Assembly: GCF_004310425.1 (NCBI RefSeq)
Contig: NZ_SIUB01000001.1
Span: 310,001 to 374,000, forward strand
Direction: 5' to 3'
Origin: Hansschlegelia quercus
GTDB taxonomy: Bacteria; Pseudomonadota; Alphaproteobacteria; Rhizobiales; Methylopilaceae
Length of the DNA stretch: 64,000 nt
Shown one piece after another: positions 40,479 to 53,694 of this stretch. Numbering within the stretch: the first letter of the stretch is position 1; each line of letters opens with the position of its first letter. The notes under the pieces are model-generated. The model had not been told where the DNA came from. It saw only the letters and a program-made list of their open reading frames with translations, and did not search any database. Made by a program: the position numbers and the translations under genes.

Positions 40479-40643
40479 ATGGCGACCTATTCCCTGCATG
40501 CCGCTCAGGAAGAGCTCGACGACCTGATCGATCGCAGCGAAAAAGGCGAGACGGTCGGCATCCTGCGCTCATCCGGCCGCCGCGTTAGCCTCGTCGCTCT
40601 TGCAGCGGAGCGGGCCCGGCTGGCGGATGGGCCCGCCGAATGA
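40479..40643 (+). CDS. Phd/YefM-like antitoxin-type protein, orphan
   Basis: 54 aa from ATG 40479, with GGGAGGA upstream; ATG 40458 is an alternative. [37 protein letters not shown] has the Phd/YefM N-terminal DNA-binding pattern (motif given in part): a helix with [10 protein letters not shown], then a strand-turn-strand. Such proteins pair with a Doc or RelE/PIN toxin; none is adjacent. Instead the stop overlaps the methyltransferase start (ATGA). Confidence 0.65.
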   Translation: MATYSLHAAQEELDDLIDRSEKGETVGILRSSGRRVSLVALAAERARLADGPAE

Positions 40644-41422
40644 CGCTCCGCGAGGACTGGTCCGCCTCGACCTATCTCCGCTTCGAGGACGAGCGGACGC
40701 GACCGGCGGCGGATCTGCTGGCGCGGGTCGCCCTGGAGCGCCCGCGAAAAATCTTCGACATCGGCTGCGGGCCGGGCAATTCGACCGAACTGCTCGCCCG
40801 GCGCTTTCCCGACGCGGAGGTCGTCGGCGTCGATTCCTCGCCCGACATGCTCGCGGCCGCCTGCGAACGCTTGCCAGAAGCGCGTTTCGTTGAGGCCGAC
40901 GTCGCGACGTGGAAGCCCGAGGCGCCCGCCGACCTGATCTTCGCGAACGCCGTCCTGCAGTGGCTGCCGGACCACGAGACGCTGCTGCCGCGCCTCGTGA
41001 AATCGCTCGCCTTCAACGGCGTCCTCGCCGTCCAGATGCCGGACAACCGCTCGGAGCCGTCGCATGTCGCGATGGCTGAGGTGGCGAGGAATCCGGCATG
41101 GGCGGCGCGCATCGCGCATGCCGGCGCCGCGCGGACCGACATCCTCTCGGCGGAGGGCTATTACGACCTCCTCATGCCACATTCCTCCGCGGTCGACGTG
41201 TGGCGGACGACCTATGTGCACCCGCTCGACGGCGCGGACGCGATCGCCGACTGGTGTCGTTCCACGGGCCTGAGACCCTTTCTCGATCCGCTCGACGAGG
41301 CGGAGCGCGAACGCTTCCTCGCGCTCTATGTCGAGCGTCTGCGCGCCTATTATCCCGAGCGTGCCGGCGGCAAGGCGCTGCTGCGCTTCCCCCGGATCTT
41401 TGTGGTCGCGACGCGCAAATGA
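40640..41422 (+). CDS. tam: Trans-aconitate 2-methyltransferase-like enzyme
   Basis: 260 aa. Starts [25 protein letters not shown] motif [52 protein letters not shown] and the late [11 protein letters not shown]; together these mark Tam. It methylates trans-aconitate, an aconitase inhibitor formed spontaneously, using SAM in the cytoplasm. Coupled upstream to the antitoxin-like gene and downstream to the MOSC gene by 4-bp overlaps. Confidence 0.9.
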   Translation: MTLREDWSASTYLRFEDERTRPAADLLARVALERPRKIFDIGCGPGNSTELLARRFPDAEVVGVDSSPDMLAAACERLPEARFVEADVATWKPEAPADLIFANAVLQWLPDHETLLPRLVKSLAFNGVLAVQMPDNRSEPSHVAMAEVARNPAWAARIAHAGAARTDILSAEGYYDLLMPHSSAVDVWRTTYVHPLDGADAIADWCRSTGLRPFLDPLDEAERERFLALYVERLRAYYPERAGGKALLRFPRIFVVATRK

Positions 41423-42018
41423 ACGAGCTCCCGCTCGCTGTCGAGCCGCCGAAGATCCATCGCGCCCGCACCCTTCCCGCGCGGCTTGCGATGACGCTTG
41501 GGGCTTCCGGCGAAGGCTTCGAGACGATGCCGGTCGCCTCTATCGAACTACGGCTCGATGGGATCGCGGGCGGCGGCCATGTCGGGTTCGTCAGGCGCGC
41601 CGGCGGCCGCGAGCCCTGGTATCCGCGCGGCGCCGAGATGCGTTCGGGCCGGCAGGTCACGGTCATCTCGGTCGAGGATCTGGCCGAGATCGCGGCCGCG
41701 ATGGACCTACCGGCGCTGGAGCCGGGCTGGATCGGCGCCGATCTCGTGCTTGAGGGCCTCCCGCGCCTGTCTTTCCTGCCTGCGGGGACGCGGCTCTTCC
41801 TTGATGGCGGAGCCTCGCTCGTCGTCGAGGCGCAGAACGCGCCATGCCGCGACGCCGGACGCGCCGTCGCGCGCCACACCGGGCGACCGGGCGACGACCT
41901 CGGCTTCCCGAAGGCCGCGAAGCGTCTGCGTGGCCTCGTCGCCTCCGTGGAGAGGCCAGGCGTTGCCATGGCGGGCACGGACATGAAGGTCCGCCTTCCC
42001 GAACAGTGGATCTACTGA
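41419..42018 (+). CDS. MOSC domain-containing protein
   Basis: 199 aa from ATG 41419, overlapping the tam stop. [25 protein letters not shown] and [10 protein letters not shown], then [18 protein letters not shown], whose Cys occupies the sulfur-carrying position of MOSC domains, and [16 protein letters not shown] at the end. MOSC proteins bind molybdenum cofactor or shuttle sulfur/oxygen to substrates. Physiological substrate unknown. Confidence 0.85.
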   Translation: MNELPLAVEPPKIHRARTLPARLAMTLGASGEGFETMPVASIELRLDGIAGGGHVGFVRRAGGREPWYPRGAEMRSGRQVTVISVEDLAEIAAAMDLPALEPGWIGADLVLEGLPRLSFLPAGTRLFLDGGASLVVEAQNAPCRDAGRAVARHTGRPGDDLGFPKAAKRLRGLVASVERPGVAMAGTDMKVRLPEQWIY

Positions 42019-42053
42019 TCGACGCGTCGCGTGTTGCGCCGCGATGAGAAATC

Positions 42054-42073
42054 ACATAAAGACATCTTTATGT
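42054..42073. promoter_or_regulatory. Palindromic operator overlapping the start codon of the ArsR-methyltransferase gene
   Basis: ACATAAAG-ACAT-CTTTATGT: perfect 8-bp arms with a 4-nt spacer, AT-rich in a GC-rich setting. The right arm contains the ATG at 42070-42072. ArsR-family dimers bind this kind of symmetry. Autorepression of the regulator-metF-metH unit is the natural inference. Confidence 0.75.
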
Positions 42074-43095
42074 CTTTTTCGACGCTGCGCGCGCCTGCTT
42101 TGTCGCTCGACTCCGCCCTCGCCGCCTTGCGCGCGGCGGGCGAGCCGACGCGGCTGCGCATCCTCGCTCTTCTGACGGAAGGCGAACTCTCCGTCAGCGA
42201 CCTCACCGATATTCTGGGCCAGAGCCAGCCACGCATCTCGAGGCACCTGAAGCTGCTCGTCGAGGCCGGGCTGATCGAGCGTCACCGCGAAGGCGCCTGG
42301 GCGTTCTTCCGGCTCGCCGACGGTTCTGCCGAAGGCGTCGGTCTCGCCGCCGCGCTTGCTTTCCTCGACCGCGACGACCCGGCGCTCCTGCGCGATCGCG
42401 AACGGCTCGACTCGGTAAGAGCCGGACACCATGAGACCGCGGCGCAATACTTCTCGGCGAACGCGGCGTCATGGGACGGCGTGCGCGGGCTCCACGTCTC
42501 GGAAACGGATGTCGAGCGCGCGATCCTTGATGCAGTCGGAACCGCGCGTATCGAAGCCGCGCTCGATCTCGGCACCGGCACGGGACGGATGCTCGAACTG
42601 CTGAGCCCTCATGTCGGGCGCGCGGTCGGAGTCGACTCGAACCGCGACATGCTGGCGCTCGCCCGCGCGAACCTTTCGCGCGCCAGCGTGACCAACGTGC
42701 AGGTCCGCCAAGGGGACATTTTCGCCCTCCCCGTCCCGGCCGAATCGTTCGACCTTGTCGTCATCCATCAAGTGCTGCACTTCCTCGACGACGCGCCGCG
42801 GGCTCTGCGCGAGGCGGCGCGCACGCTGCGTCCTGCGGGGCGCATGCTGATCGTTGATTTCGCGCCGCATGGCATCGAGCATTTGCGCGAAGCGCACGCG
42901 CACCGCCGTCTCGGCTTCGCGCATGAGACGATGTCGGGCTGGCTCGCCGCGGTCGGGCTCGACCTCGTCGCGCATTCCACCCTTCCGCCGCCCGACGGGG
43001 CGGACGACAAGCTCACCGTTTCGCTCTGGCTGGCGCGCGACCCGCGCTTCGTGTCGGACGCGCTTCCCACTCCCTCGGACTTCGAGGTCGCATGA
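42070..43095 (+). CDS. ArsR-type regulator fused to a SAM-dependent methyltransferase
   Basis: 341 aa from ATG 42070. Residues ~15-95 are an ArsR winged helix (LRAAGEPTRLRILALLTEGELSVSDL in part, GQSQPRISRHLKLLVEAGLIERHREGAWAFF). Residues ~125-330 are a class I methyltransferase domain with DLGTGTGRMLELL, VGVDSNRDMLALAR and VVIHQVLHFLDD. The arrangement with metF and metH behind it suggests that SAM or S-adenosylhomocysteine bound by the methyltransferase fold is the signal, as in SAH-sensing ArsR regulators of methionine genes. A GTG at 42031 would put the operator inside the coding region and is rejected. No clear Shine-Dalgarno precedes ATG 42070. Confidence 0.88.
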   Translation: MSFSTLRAPALSLDSALAALRAAGEPTRLRILALLTEGELSVSDLTDILGQSQPRISRHLKLLVEAGLIERHREGAWAFFRLADGSAEGVGLAAALAFLDRDDPALLRDRERLDSVRAGHHETAAQYFSANAASWDGVRGLHVSETDVERAILDAVGTARIEAALDLGTGTGRMLELLSPHVGRAVGVDSNRDMLALARANLSRASVTNVQVRQGDIFALPVPAESFDLVVIHQVLHFLDDAPRALREAARTLRPAGRMLIVDFAPHGIEHLREAHAHRRLGFAHETMSGWLAAVGLDLVAHSTLPPPDGADDKLTVSLWLARDPRFVSDALPTPSDFEVA

Positions 43096-44009
43096 TGCCG
43101 AACGATCGTCTTTCCCGTACGAGCCGGCGCCCGATCCGCGTCTCCTTCGAGTTCTTCCCGCCGAAGACGCCGGAGATGGAGGAGACGCTGTGGCGTTCGA
43201 TCGAGCGTCTGTCCCCGCTTCAGCCCACCTTCATGTCGGTGACCTACGGCGCCGGCGGCTCGACGCGCGAGCGCACCCATTCCACCGTCGCGCGCATGGT
43301 GAAGGAAACAGACATCCAGCCGGCCGCCCACCTCACCTGCGTATCGGCGACCAGGGAAGAGGTGGACGCGGTCGTCGACAGCTATCGGGAGGCGGGCGTG
43401 CGCCACATCGTGGCGCTGCGCGGCGATCCTGCGGGCGGCGTGGGTGCGGCGTTCGAGCCGCATCCCGGCGGCTACGCCTCGACTGCCGATCTCGTCGCGG
43501 GCATTCGTCGTCGCGCGCCGGAGATCGAGATGTCGGTCTCGGCTTATCCCGAGAAGCATCCGGAGAGTCCCAGCGTCGATGCCGACTTCGACGTGCTGAA
43601 GGCCAAGGTCGACGCCGGCGCGACACGCGCCATCACCCAGTTCTTCTTCGACAACAACCACTATCTCCGCTACGTCGACGAAGCGCGAAAGCGCGGCATC
43701 CACATCCCGATCATTCCCGGCATCGTCGCGGTGTCGAACTTCAAGCAGACCGCGAATTTCGCGACGAAGGCCGGCGCGAGCGTTCCGGACTGGTTCGCCG
43801 CGCGGTTCGAAGGGCTTGAGAACGACCCCTCCACCCGCCAGCTTGTGGCGGCGGCGGTCGCAGCCGAACAGGTGCTCGACCTCGTCGACCATGGCGTGAA
43901 GGATTTTCACTTCTACACCATGAACAAGGCCGACCTCGTCTACGCCGTCTGCCACCTCCTGGGCGTGCGGCCGGAGGTCGGCGCCGCGGCGAAGGCGGCG
44001 GCGGCTTGA
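43092..44009 (+). CDS. metF: 5,10-methylenetetrahydrofolate reductase MetF
   Basis: 305 aa; ATGATG start overlaps the regulator's stop. [85 protein letters not shown] (in part) and [15 protein letters not shown] are MetF landmarks (TIM barrel with FAD). It makes the 5-methyltetrahydrofolate used by MetH, encoded just downstream. Cytoplasmic. Confidence 0.95.
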   Translation: MMPNDRLSRTSRRPIRVSFEFFPPKTPEMEETLWRSIERLSPLQPTFMSVTYGAGGSTRERTHSTVARMVKETDIQPAAHLTCVSATREEVDAVVDSYREAGVRHIVALRGDPAGGVGAAFEPHPGGYASTADLVAGIRRRAPEIEMSVSAYPEKHPESPSVDADFDVLKAKVDAGATRAITQFFFDNNHYLRYVDEARKRGIHIPIIPGIVAVSNFKQTANFATKAGASVPDWFAARFEGLENDPSTRQLVAAAVAAEQVLDLVDHGVKDFHFYTMNKADLVYAVCHLLGVRPEVGAAAKAAAA

Positions 44010-44035
44010 GTGATCAGGGACGAAGGACAGAGACC

Positions 44036-45091
44036 ATGACCGACGTCGAAGCCAAGATCCGCAAGCTCGCATCCGAGCGCATCCTCGTGCTCGACGGCGC
44101 GATGGGCACGATGATCCAGCAGCGGAAGTTCTCGGAAGAGGATTTCCGGGCGCAGCGGTTCACGGAGTGGAACCGCGACGTCAAGGGCAACAACGACCTG
44201 CTGATCCTGACGCAGCCGGACTGCATCCGCGACATCCATCTCGAATATTTCCGCGCCGGCGCCGATATCGTCGAGACCAACACCTTCTCCTCGACCACGA
44301 TCGCGCAGGCCGATTACGGCATGGAGGCGCTCGCTCACGAGTTGAACGTCGAGGGCGCGCGGCTCGCGCGGCAGGCCGGCGATATCGCGGAGAAGGAAGA
44401 CGGCCGGCCGCGTTTCGTCGCGGGCACGCTCGGGCCAACGAACCGCACGGCGTCGATCTCGCCGGACGTCAACAATCCGGGCTTTCGCGCCGTCACCTTC
44501 GACGAACTCGCGACGGCCTATGGCGAGGCCGCGCGGGGCCTGCTCGAGGGCGGCGCCGACATTCTGCTGGTCGAGACGATCTTCGATACGCTCAACGCCA
44601 AGGCCGCGATCTTCGCGATTGAGGAGATCTTCGCCGAGCGCGGCTCCCGTGTTCCGGTGATGATCTCCGGCACGATCACCGACCTCTCCGGACGCACGCT
44701 TTCCGGCCAGACCCCGACCGCGTTCTGGAACGCGCTCAACCATGCGCGGCCGATCTCGTTCGGGTTGAACTGCGCGCTCGGCGCGAAGGAAATGCGCGGC
44801 CACGTCGCCGAGCTTAGCCGCGTCGCCGACACGCTGATCTGCGCCTATCCGAACGCCGGCCTTCCGAACGAATTCGGTCTCTATGACGAGAGCCCGGAGG
44901 CGATGGCCGAGCTCGTCGGCGAGTTCGCCTCCTCCGGGCTCGTCAACATCGTGGGCGGCTGCTGCGGCACGACGCCGGCGCATATCGCGGCGATCGCGGA
45001 GGCCGTGAAGGGCAAGGCGCCGCGCCAGATCCCCGAGATCGCGCCCAAGATGCGGCTGTCGGGGCTCGAGCCGTTCGAGCTCGTGGCGTGA
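44036..45091 (+). CDS. metH: Methionine synthase, homocysteine-binding subunit (split MetH, N part)
   Basis: 351 aa from ATG 44036 (GAAGGACAGAG upstream). It is only the homocysteine S-methyltransferase barrel: [22 protein letters not shown] in part, [19 protein letters not shown], and zinc ligands Cys246, Cys309 and Cys310 ([13 protein letters not shown]), almost the E. coli MetH positions. It ends [12 protein letters not shown], right at the E. coli domain boundary. The remaining domains are in the next gene. The two must associate to transfer the methyl group from cobalamin to homocysteine. Confidence 0.93.
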   Translation: MTDVEAKIRKLASERILVLDGAMGTMIQQRKFSEEDFRAQRFTEWNRDVKGNNDLLILTQPDCIRDIHLEYFRAGADIVETNTFSSTTIAQADYGMEALAHELNVEGARLARQAGDIAEKEDGRPRFVAGTLGPTNRTASISPDVNNPGFRAVTFDELATAYGEAARGLLEGGADILLVETIFDTLNAKAAIFAIEEIFAERGSRVPVMISGTITDLSGRTLSGQTPTAFWNALNHARPISFGLNCALGAKEMRGHVAELSRVADTLICAYPNAGLPNEFGLYDESPEAMAELVGEFASSGLVNIVGGCCGTTPAHIAAIAEAVKGKAPRQIPEIAPKMRLSGLEPFELVA

Positions 45092-45143
45092 GATCGAAGC
45101 ACGCGCCCCGCCTGACTACCCCTTCTCTCACGACGGAACGCTC

Positions 45144-47822
<2,679 letters not shown>

Positions 47823-47826
47823 GGGC

Positions 47827-48345
47827 TTAAGGTTGCTTGGGCGGCGCCACGAACGGATTCGATTCGGTCGCCGAGCCATTGTTGGCGAAGCAGGTCTCCA
47901 ATCGCTCCAGGCCGGCCGCGCTACGGTCGAGCGCGACGACGATCGTCGAGCCTGCGCCCTTGATCTCGAGCTGGTCGGCGAGCCCGAGCGACTTCAGGAA
48001 CTTGTCGTCGCCGATCGGGGTCGAGACCGAGTTAGCCGTCGCGGCCGCTTCCGCATCGAGCGTGCTCGAACCGGCGACCAGTTGGACGGGATAGGATTTG
48101 CCCTTGCCAAGCTGCCAGCGCGGTGAGTGCAGCGTCATCAGGAGGCCATCGGCGTCGCGCACGAAACGGACCTCGACGCCGTCTTCCGTCGTACGGCTCA
48201 TGACGCAGCTCTTGAACGTCTCGGCGCGATAGTTCGCCTCGATCTGCCAGGGACCAATCGCGATAGAGTCGCTCTCCGAGGCGGGAGGCGCGGCCAAGGC
48301 GAATGCAGGCGTGAGCATGATTACGGCGGCGATAGCAAGGCGCAT
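47827..48345 (-). CDS. Hypothetical periplasmic protein
   Basis: 172 aa from ATG 48345, chosen for the perfect GGAGGA in front and the signal peptide MRLAIAAVIMLTPAFALA; the frame is open upstream. IGPWQIEANYRAETFKSCVMSRTTEDGVEVRFVRDADGLLMTL (in part) resembles small exported proteins that begin with a GPWxIxA-type motif; one Cys is at CVMS and another near the end (ETCFANNG), a possible disulfide. Family not recognised. Convergent with metH, 4 bp between stops. Confidence 0.65.
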   Translation of the reverse strand: MRLAIAAVIMLTPAFALAAPPASESDSIAIGPWQIEANYRAETFKSCVMSRTTEDGVEVRFVRDADGLLMTLHSPRWQLGKGKSYPVQLVAGSSTLDAEAAATANSVSTPIGDDKFLKSLGLADQLEIKGAGSTIVVALDRSAAGLERLETCFANNGSATESNPFVAPPKQP

Positions 48346-48506
48346 GGTTTCCTCCAGGCTCCATTGGAACGTAGACCCGCCTTCGGCGCTTGCCAGCGCG
48401 AAAGAGGTCCAGCTTCCAGAACGCCTTGGGCGGACGATCCGATCCGGAATAGGCATACGCGGTCGGCGGACGCCGTCGATCCGCTCTTGAAGCCGAAAGC
48501 GCCGCC

Positions 48507-49214
48507 CTACCCCGCCCCGCCCCGGAATCCCGTCGCCAGCACGTAGAGCTCCGCGCTGTCCTTGCGGCTCGCGGGCGGCTTCACGTGGAAGACCTTGACG
48601 TAGTCCCGCTTCAGGCTCGCAAGCAGGTCACCCTCGGTGCCGCCCTGGAAGACCTTGGCGAGGAAGGCGCCGCCGGGGGCCAGCACCTCGGAGGCGAACA
48701 AAGCCGCGGCCTCGACGAGATTGACGATCCGCAAATGGTCGGTTTTGCGGTGGCCGGTCGTGTTGGCCGCCATGTCGGAGAGCACGACATCGGCCTGGCC
48801 GCCCATGCGCGTCTTCAGCAGGCCCGGCGCCTCGTCGGCGAGAAAGTCGAGCACGAAAAAATCGACGCCGGGCGCCGGCTCCATCTCCAGGAGGTCGATC
48901 GCGACGACCTTGCCGTGGCCGTCGGTCGAGCCGACGCGCTGGGCCGCGATCTGGCTCCAGCCGCCCGGCGCCGCGCCTAGGTCGACCACGCGCTGGCCCT
49001 TGCGCAGGACCTTGTAGCGGTCGTCGATCTCGGTGAGCTTGAAGGCGGCGCGCGAGCGGTAGCCTTCGCGTTTGGCGGCCTGCACGTAAGGATCGTTGAG
49101 CTGGCGGCTGAGCCAGAGCGTCGAGGCGTGGGTGCGCTTCTTCGCGGTGCGGACCCGCACCTCGAGGCCGCGGTTGGCGCCGCCGCCGACCTTGTCGTCG
49201 CCTTTGCCGCTCAC
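48507..49214 (-). CDS. rlmE: 23S rRNA 2'-O-ribose methyltransferase RlmE (FtsJ)
   Basis: 235 aa from GTG 49214, overlapping the ppx stop (GTGA). WLSRQLNDPYVQAAKREGYRSRAAFKL in part, SAM loop VVDLGAAPGGWSQIA, VLSDMAANTTGH, FLAKVFQGG and KDSAELYVLATGFR. The catalytic tetrad of the family is K (RAAFKL), D (LSDMA), K (LAKVF), E (SAELY). Methylates U2552 in the A loop of 23S rRNA. A Gly/Lys-rich N-terminal 25 residues precede the conserved part. Confidence 0.95.
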   Translation of the reverse strand: MSGKGDDKVGGGANRGLEVRVRTAKKRTHASTLWLSRQLNDPYVQAAKREGYRSRAAFKLTEIDDRYKVLRKGQRVVDLGAAPGGWSQIAAQRVGSTDGHGKVVAIDLLEMEPAPGVDFFVLDFLADEAPGLLKTRMGGQADVVLSDMAANTTGHRKTDHLRIVNLVEAAALFASEVLAPGGAFLAKVFQGGTEGDLLASLKRDYVKVFHVKPPASRKDSAELYVLATGFRGGAG

Positions 49215-50317
49215 GAACGCTTCCCGCGCCGTCGCGGGCCCCTGCGGCGCCAGACACCGTCGGCGCGCATCATCTCGACCAGAATGCCTTCGCGCAGGCC
49301 GCGGTCGGCGACGCGCAGCCGCGCGACCGGAAACGTCCGGCGGATCGCCTCGAGCACGGCGCAGCCGGCGAGCACGAGATCGGCGCGGTCGGGGCCGATG
49401 CACGGGTTCTGGCAACGCTGGTCGTAGGACATCTCCTTCAGCGACTCGACGACGCGCGTGACGTCGGTCGAGGCCATCCACTGCCCGTCGACCAGCCGGC
49501 GCTCGTAGCGGGGAAGGCCGAGATGGACGCCCGCGATGGTCGTCACCGTGCCCGACGTGCCGAGCAGATGGATGTCGCTGAGCGAGGCCGACAAAGTCTC
49601 GCGCTCGGGGAAAGATTCGAGCATGCGTTCGACTTCCGCGACCATGCTCTCGAACACCTCGGTCGTGACTCTCTCGCCGCCATAGCGCTCGGCGAGCGTC
49701 ACGACGCCGACGGGGAGAGAGACCCACGCCCTCATGGTGAGGTTCGCCCCGCCGCCGCCCTTGCGCTCAAGCCAGACGACCTCGGATGAGCCGCCGCCGA
49801 TGTCGAACAGGATGACGCCCCCCGCTGCGGGGTCGGCCAGCGACGCGCAGCCGGCGGCCGCGAGCCGAGCCTCCGTCGCGCGGTCGATGATCTCCAGCCT
49901 GAGGCCGGCCTCGTCGAACACCTGCTCGAGAAAGTCGGAGCCGTTCTCGGCCTGTCGGCAAGCCTCGGTGGCGATCAGCCGGGCGCGGGTGACGCCCCTC
50001 GCCTCCATCTTGTCGCGGCAGATCTTCAGCGCCGCCACCGCCCGCGAGATCGCTTCGGACGACAGCCGGCCGCTATGGGCAAGGCCCTCACCGAGGCGCA
50101 CGATGCGCGAGAACGAGTCGACGACCCGGAAGCCGCCGTCGCGATCAGGCCGCGCCACCAGCAGGCGGCAGTTGTTGGTCCCCAGATCGAGCGCGGCATA
50201 GGTGGGCGATTGAGGACGAACCGTCGTTCCGCCTCGTCCCGCCCCGGCGCCCGGGGCGACCGGCATCGACGCGGGCTCAAGCTCCGCGCCGCCGATCGAG
50301 ACGGTCGTATAGGTCAA
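49211..50317 (-). CDS. Ppx/GppA exopolyphosphatase-family phosphatase
   Basis: 368 aa from TTG 50317, chosen because GGAGAGGA lies directly upstream; the frame is open to 50413. After ~40 variable residues: YAALDLGTNNCRLLVARP (phosphate-1 loop), DSFSRIVRLGEGL, ATEACRQAENG, VILFDIGGGSSEVVWL and LHLLGTSGTVTTIAG-like LLGTSGTVTTIAG. Actin-like fold hydrolysing polyphosphate or pppGpp; which cannot be told. Translationally coupled to rlmE, a pairing common in Hyphomicrobiales. Symbol left empty because ppx and gppA are not separable here. Confidence 0.92.
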   Translation of the reverse strand: MTYTTVSIGGAELEPASMPVAPGAGAGRGGTTVRPQSPTYAALDLGTNNCRLLVARPDRDGGFRVVDSFSRIVRLGEGLAHSGRLSSEAISRAVAALKICRDKMEARGVTRARLIATEACRQAENGSDFLEQVFDEAGLRLEIIDRATEARLAAAGCASLADPAAGGVILFDIGGGSSEVVWLERKGGGGANLTMRAWVSLPVGVVTLAERYGGERVTTEVFESMVAEVERMLESFPERETLSASLSDIHLLGTSGTVTTIAGVHLGLPRYERRLVDGQWMASTDVTRVVESLKEMSYDQRCQNPCIGPDRADLVLAGCAVLEAIRRTFPVARLRVADRGLREGILVEMMRADGVWRRRGPRRRGKRS

Positions 50318-50557
50318 ATCCTCTCCGTCCTCGCAAGCTCTCCGCGTCGGCCCCCGCGCCGCACGGCCTGTGACGTTTGTGTGAGAGCATAACAGCCGCG
50401 CCCATGCCCGCAAGAACGGGCCCGGTGATCGACTGATCCTTTTCTGTGAACTGGCGCGGCACCCTACGCGAGGAGGGGAAGACGCCGCCGCTTCCTGAGA
50501 TAAGCTGCCGCCAGGAGCTCCGGGACGACAAACGGGGCCTTAGGGAGGGTCAAGCGC

Positions 50558-52249
<1,692 letters not shown>

Positions 52250-52276
52250 CGGGCCGGTCGACCCGCCTTCTGCGAA

Positions 52277-52300
52277 GGGCCGGCGCAAGCCGGCCCTTTT
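52277..52300 (+). terminator. Rho-independent terminator of lldP
   Basis: GGGCCGGC, GCAA tetraloop, GCCGGCCC, TTTT; perfect 8-bp stem 27 bp after the stop. Confidence 0.92.
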
Positions 52301-52432
52301 GCTTTGGGCGACGCTCTTCGGTCTTGCCCTCGGCGCCTCAAATCGGTAAGGAGACGCCGTCGTGACATCTCGCCATGCTCCTGCAGGCCGAATGGCGCAA
52401 CGGGCGGCCCACGAGGCTGACCGATCCCCTGC

Positions 52433-52506
52433 TGGGGGATAGTTTAACGGTAGAACCGCGGACTCTGACTCCGCTAGTCCTGGTTCGAATCCAGGTCCCC
52501 CAGCCA
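52433..52506 (+). tRNA. tRNA-Gln (anticodon CTG)
   Basis: Acceptor TGGGGGA pairs with TCCCCCA, discriminator G, encoded CCA. Anticodon stem GCGGA/TCCGC encloses the loop CTCTGAC with anticodon CTG at 34-36. The T arm is CCTGGTTCGAATCCAGG. D loop has TTTAACGG. Cloverleaf is complete with no intron. No integrase or repeated 3' end flanks it, so it is not visibly an attachment site. Confidence 0.97.
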
Positions 52507-52689
52507 AGTTTTCTTTCTCAGATACGTGGATGCCGAGACCGCCCGACGGCTAGCGATCCGTCGTCGCCCGCCCGCGCGCTGTGGGCGCTGTCTTCCGCAT
52601 TTATCTTACCGCAACGCACAACTACGAGGCCGGACGAAAAATTAGGCGCCATACGGCGGACTCTCGTTGCGACCTGCGTCGGCCGCGGT

Positions 52690-52704
52690 CTAGGATCATC
52701 CTAG
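52690..52704. promoter_or_regulatory. Palindrome upstream of the amino-acid ABC transporter
   Basis: CTAGGAT-C-ATCCTAG, perfect 7-bp arms around one base, 81 bp before the binding-protein ATG. Candidate operator or promoter-proximal site; CTAG is rare in GC-rich genomes and occurs twice here. Confidence 0.4.
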
Positions 52705-52722
52705 GCCAATCTAAGTAGCTCC

Positions 52723-52788
52723 ATGGCGCGCATGTTCAGACGTTCCTCGATGCGCGGTGGGCAGCGACAAGGACAGCATCCACGATGA
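52723..52788 (+). CDS. Candidate 21-aa leader peptide coupled to the transporter gene
   Basis: ATG 52723 opens a 21-codon frame rich in Arg (6) and Gln (3), whose TGA overlaps the ATG of the binding protein (ATGA at 52785-52788). There is no strong ribosome site and no rare-codon run or attenuator stem that I can show, so it may be chance. Confidence 0.25.
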   Translation: MARMFRRSSMRGGQRQGQHPR

Positions 52789-53585
52789 AAAAACTTCTCA
52801 TCGCCGCGCTCGCGCTCGCCGCCGGCGTCGCTCCTGCGGCCGCCGACGTGATGCAGACCATCAAGGATCGCGGCACGCTCATCGTCGGCGTAAAGGCCGA
52901 CTACAAGCCGTTCGGTTTTCGTGACCCGTCCGGCCAGATCGTCGGCATCGAGCCCGATCTCGCAGCGGATCTCGCCCAACGTCTGGGCGTGAAGCTCGAA
53001 CTTGTGCCGGTCGTCGCCTCGAACCGCATCGAGTTCCTGAACCAGGGCAAGATCGACATCGTCCTCGCCACGATGTCGGACAAGCCGGAACGCCGGAAGT
53101 CGGTGCTCGCGATCGACCCGCAGTACTATTCGGACTCGGTCAACATCCTGATGACGCAGAAGGCCAAGTACACCGACTGGGAAGCGCTGAAGGGCAAGAC
53201 CATCTGCGCGACCTCGGGCTCGTTCTACAACAAGGAAGTCGAGGCCAAATACGGCGCTACGATCAAGGCGTTCGATGGCTCCGAGAAGCCGCTGTTCGCG
53301 CTGAAGCAGGGCGAGTGCATCGGTTACCTCTACGACCAGACCTTTGTGCAGGGGAAGCTGCTCGACGAGGAGTGGAAGTCCGGCTTCTACATGCCGCTGC
53401 CCGGCATCCTCGAGACGCCGTGGATCATGGCCGTGAAGACCGGCGAGGACGCCTTCGGCAAGTACCTGTCTGAGACCACGCAGGACTGGTTCAAGAAGGG
53501 CACGGTTGTCGATCTCGAAAAGAAGTGGGGCATCCAGCCCACCGACTACTCCAAGCGCATGCACGACAAGGCGAACGGTAGCTGA
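52785..53585 (+). CDS. Polar amino acid ABC transporter substrate-binding protein
   Basis: 266 aa. Signal peptide MKKLLIAALALAAGVAPAAA. RGTLIVGVKADYKPFGFRDPSG, GIEPDLAADLAQRLGVKLELV (in part), IEFLNQGKIDIVLATMS and DWFKKGTVVDLEKKWGI are typical of the bac_3 family that bind glutamate, aspartate, cystine or similar. The periplasmic receptor for the three genes that follow. Ligand not decidable by eye. GGACAGCATCC precedes the ATG. Confidence 0.92.
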   Translation: MKKLLIAALALAAGVAPAAADVMQTIKDRGTLIVGVKADYKPFGFRDPSGQIVGIEPDLAADLAQRLGVKLELVPVVASNRIEFLNQGKIDIVLATMSDKPERRKSVLAIDPQYYSDSVNILMTQKAKYTDWEALKGKTICATSGSFYNKEVEAKYGATIKAFDGSEKPLFALKQGECIGYLYDQTFVQGKLLDEEWKSGFYMPLPGILETPWIMAVKTGEDAFGKYLSETTQDWFKKGTVVDLEKKWGIQPTDYSKRMHDKANGS

Positions 53586-53597
53586 TCCGGTCTTCGG

Positions 53598-53640
53598 GCG
53601 AAGCCGGCGCGGGGTTGGCGCCGGTTTCGCTTCTTCCTCT
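53598..53640 (+). terminator. Hairpin between binding-protein and permease genes (partial terminator)
   Basis: GCGAAGCCGGCGC pairs with GCGCCGGTTTCGC (13 bp, one G-U) around GGGGTTG, then TTCTTCCTCT. The T tract is interrupted, so it probably reduces rather than ends transcription into the permeases, leaving the receptor in excess. Confidence 0.6.
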
Positions 53641-53694
53641 CCGGCCAAGGCCGGTTCAAAGCCTTGCTTAATGGTCTGACGAGTTCGGGGATCG

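Noticed and set aside
40444-40643. A complete toxin-antitoxin module
   Set aside because: Only the antitoxin-like protein is present. The coupled downstream gene is a clear methyltransferase.
42019-45143. SAM or cobalamin riboswitch in front of metF or metH
   Set aside because: The intergenic gaps are too short (overlap, 26 bp and 52 bp). Regulation is better explained by the ArsR palindrome.
52433-52784. tRNA-Gln as an integration site
   Set aside because: No integrase, no duplicated tRNA 3' end and no foreign-looking genes follow.
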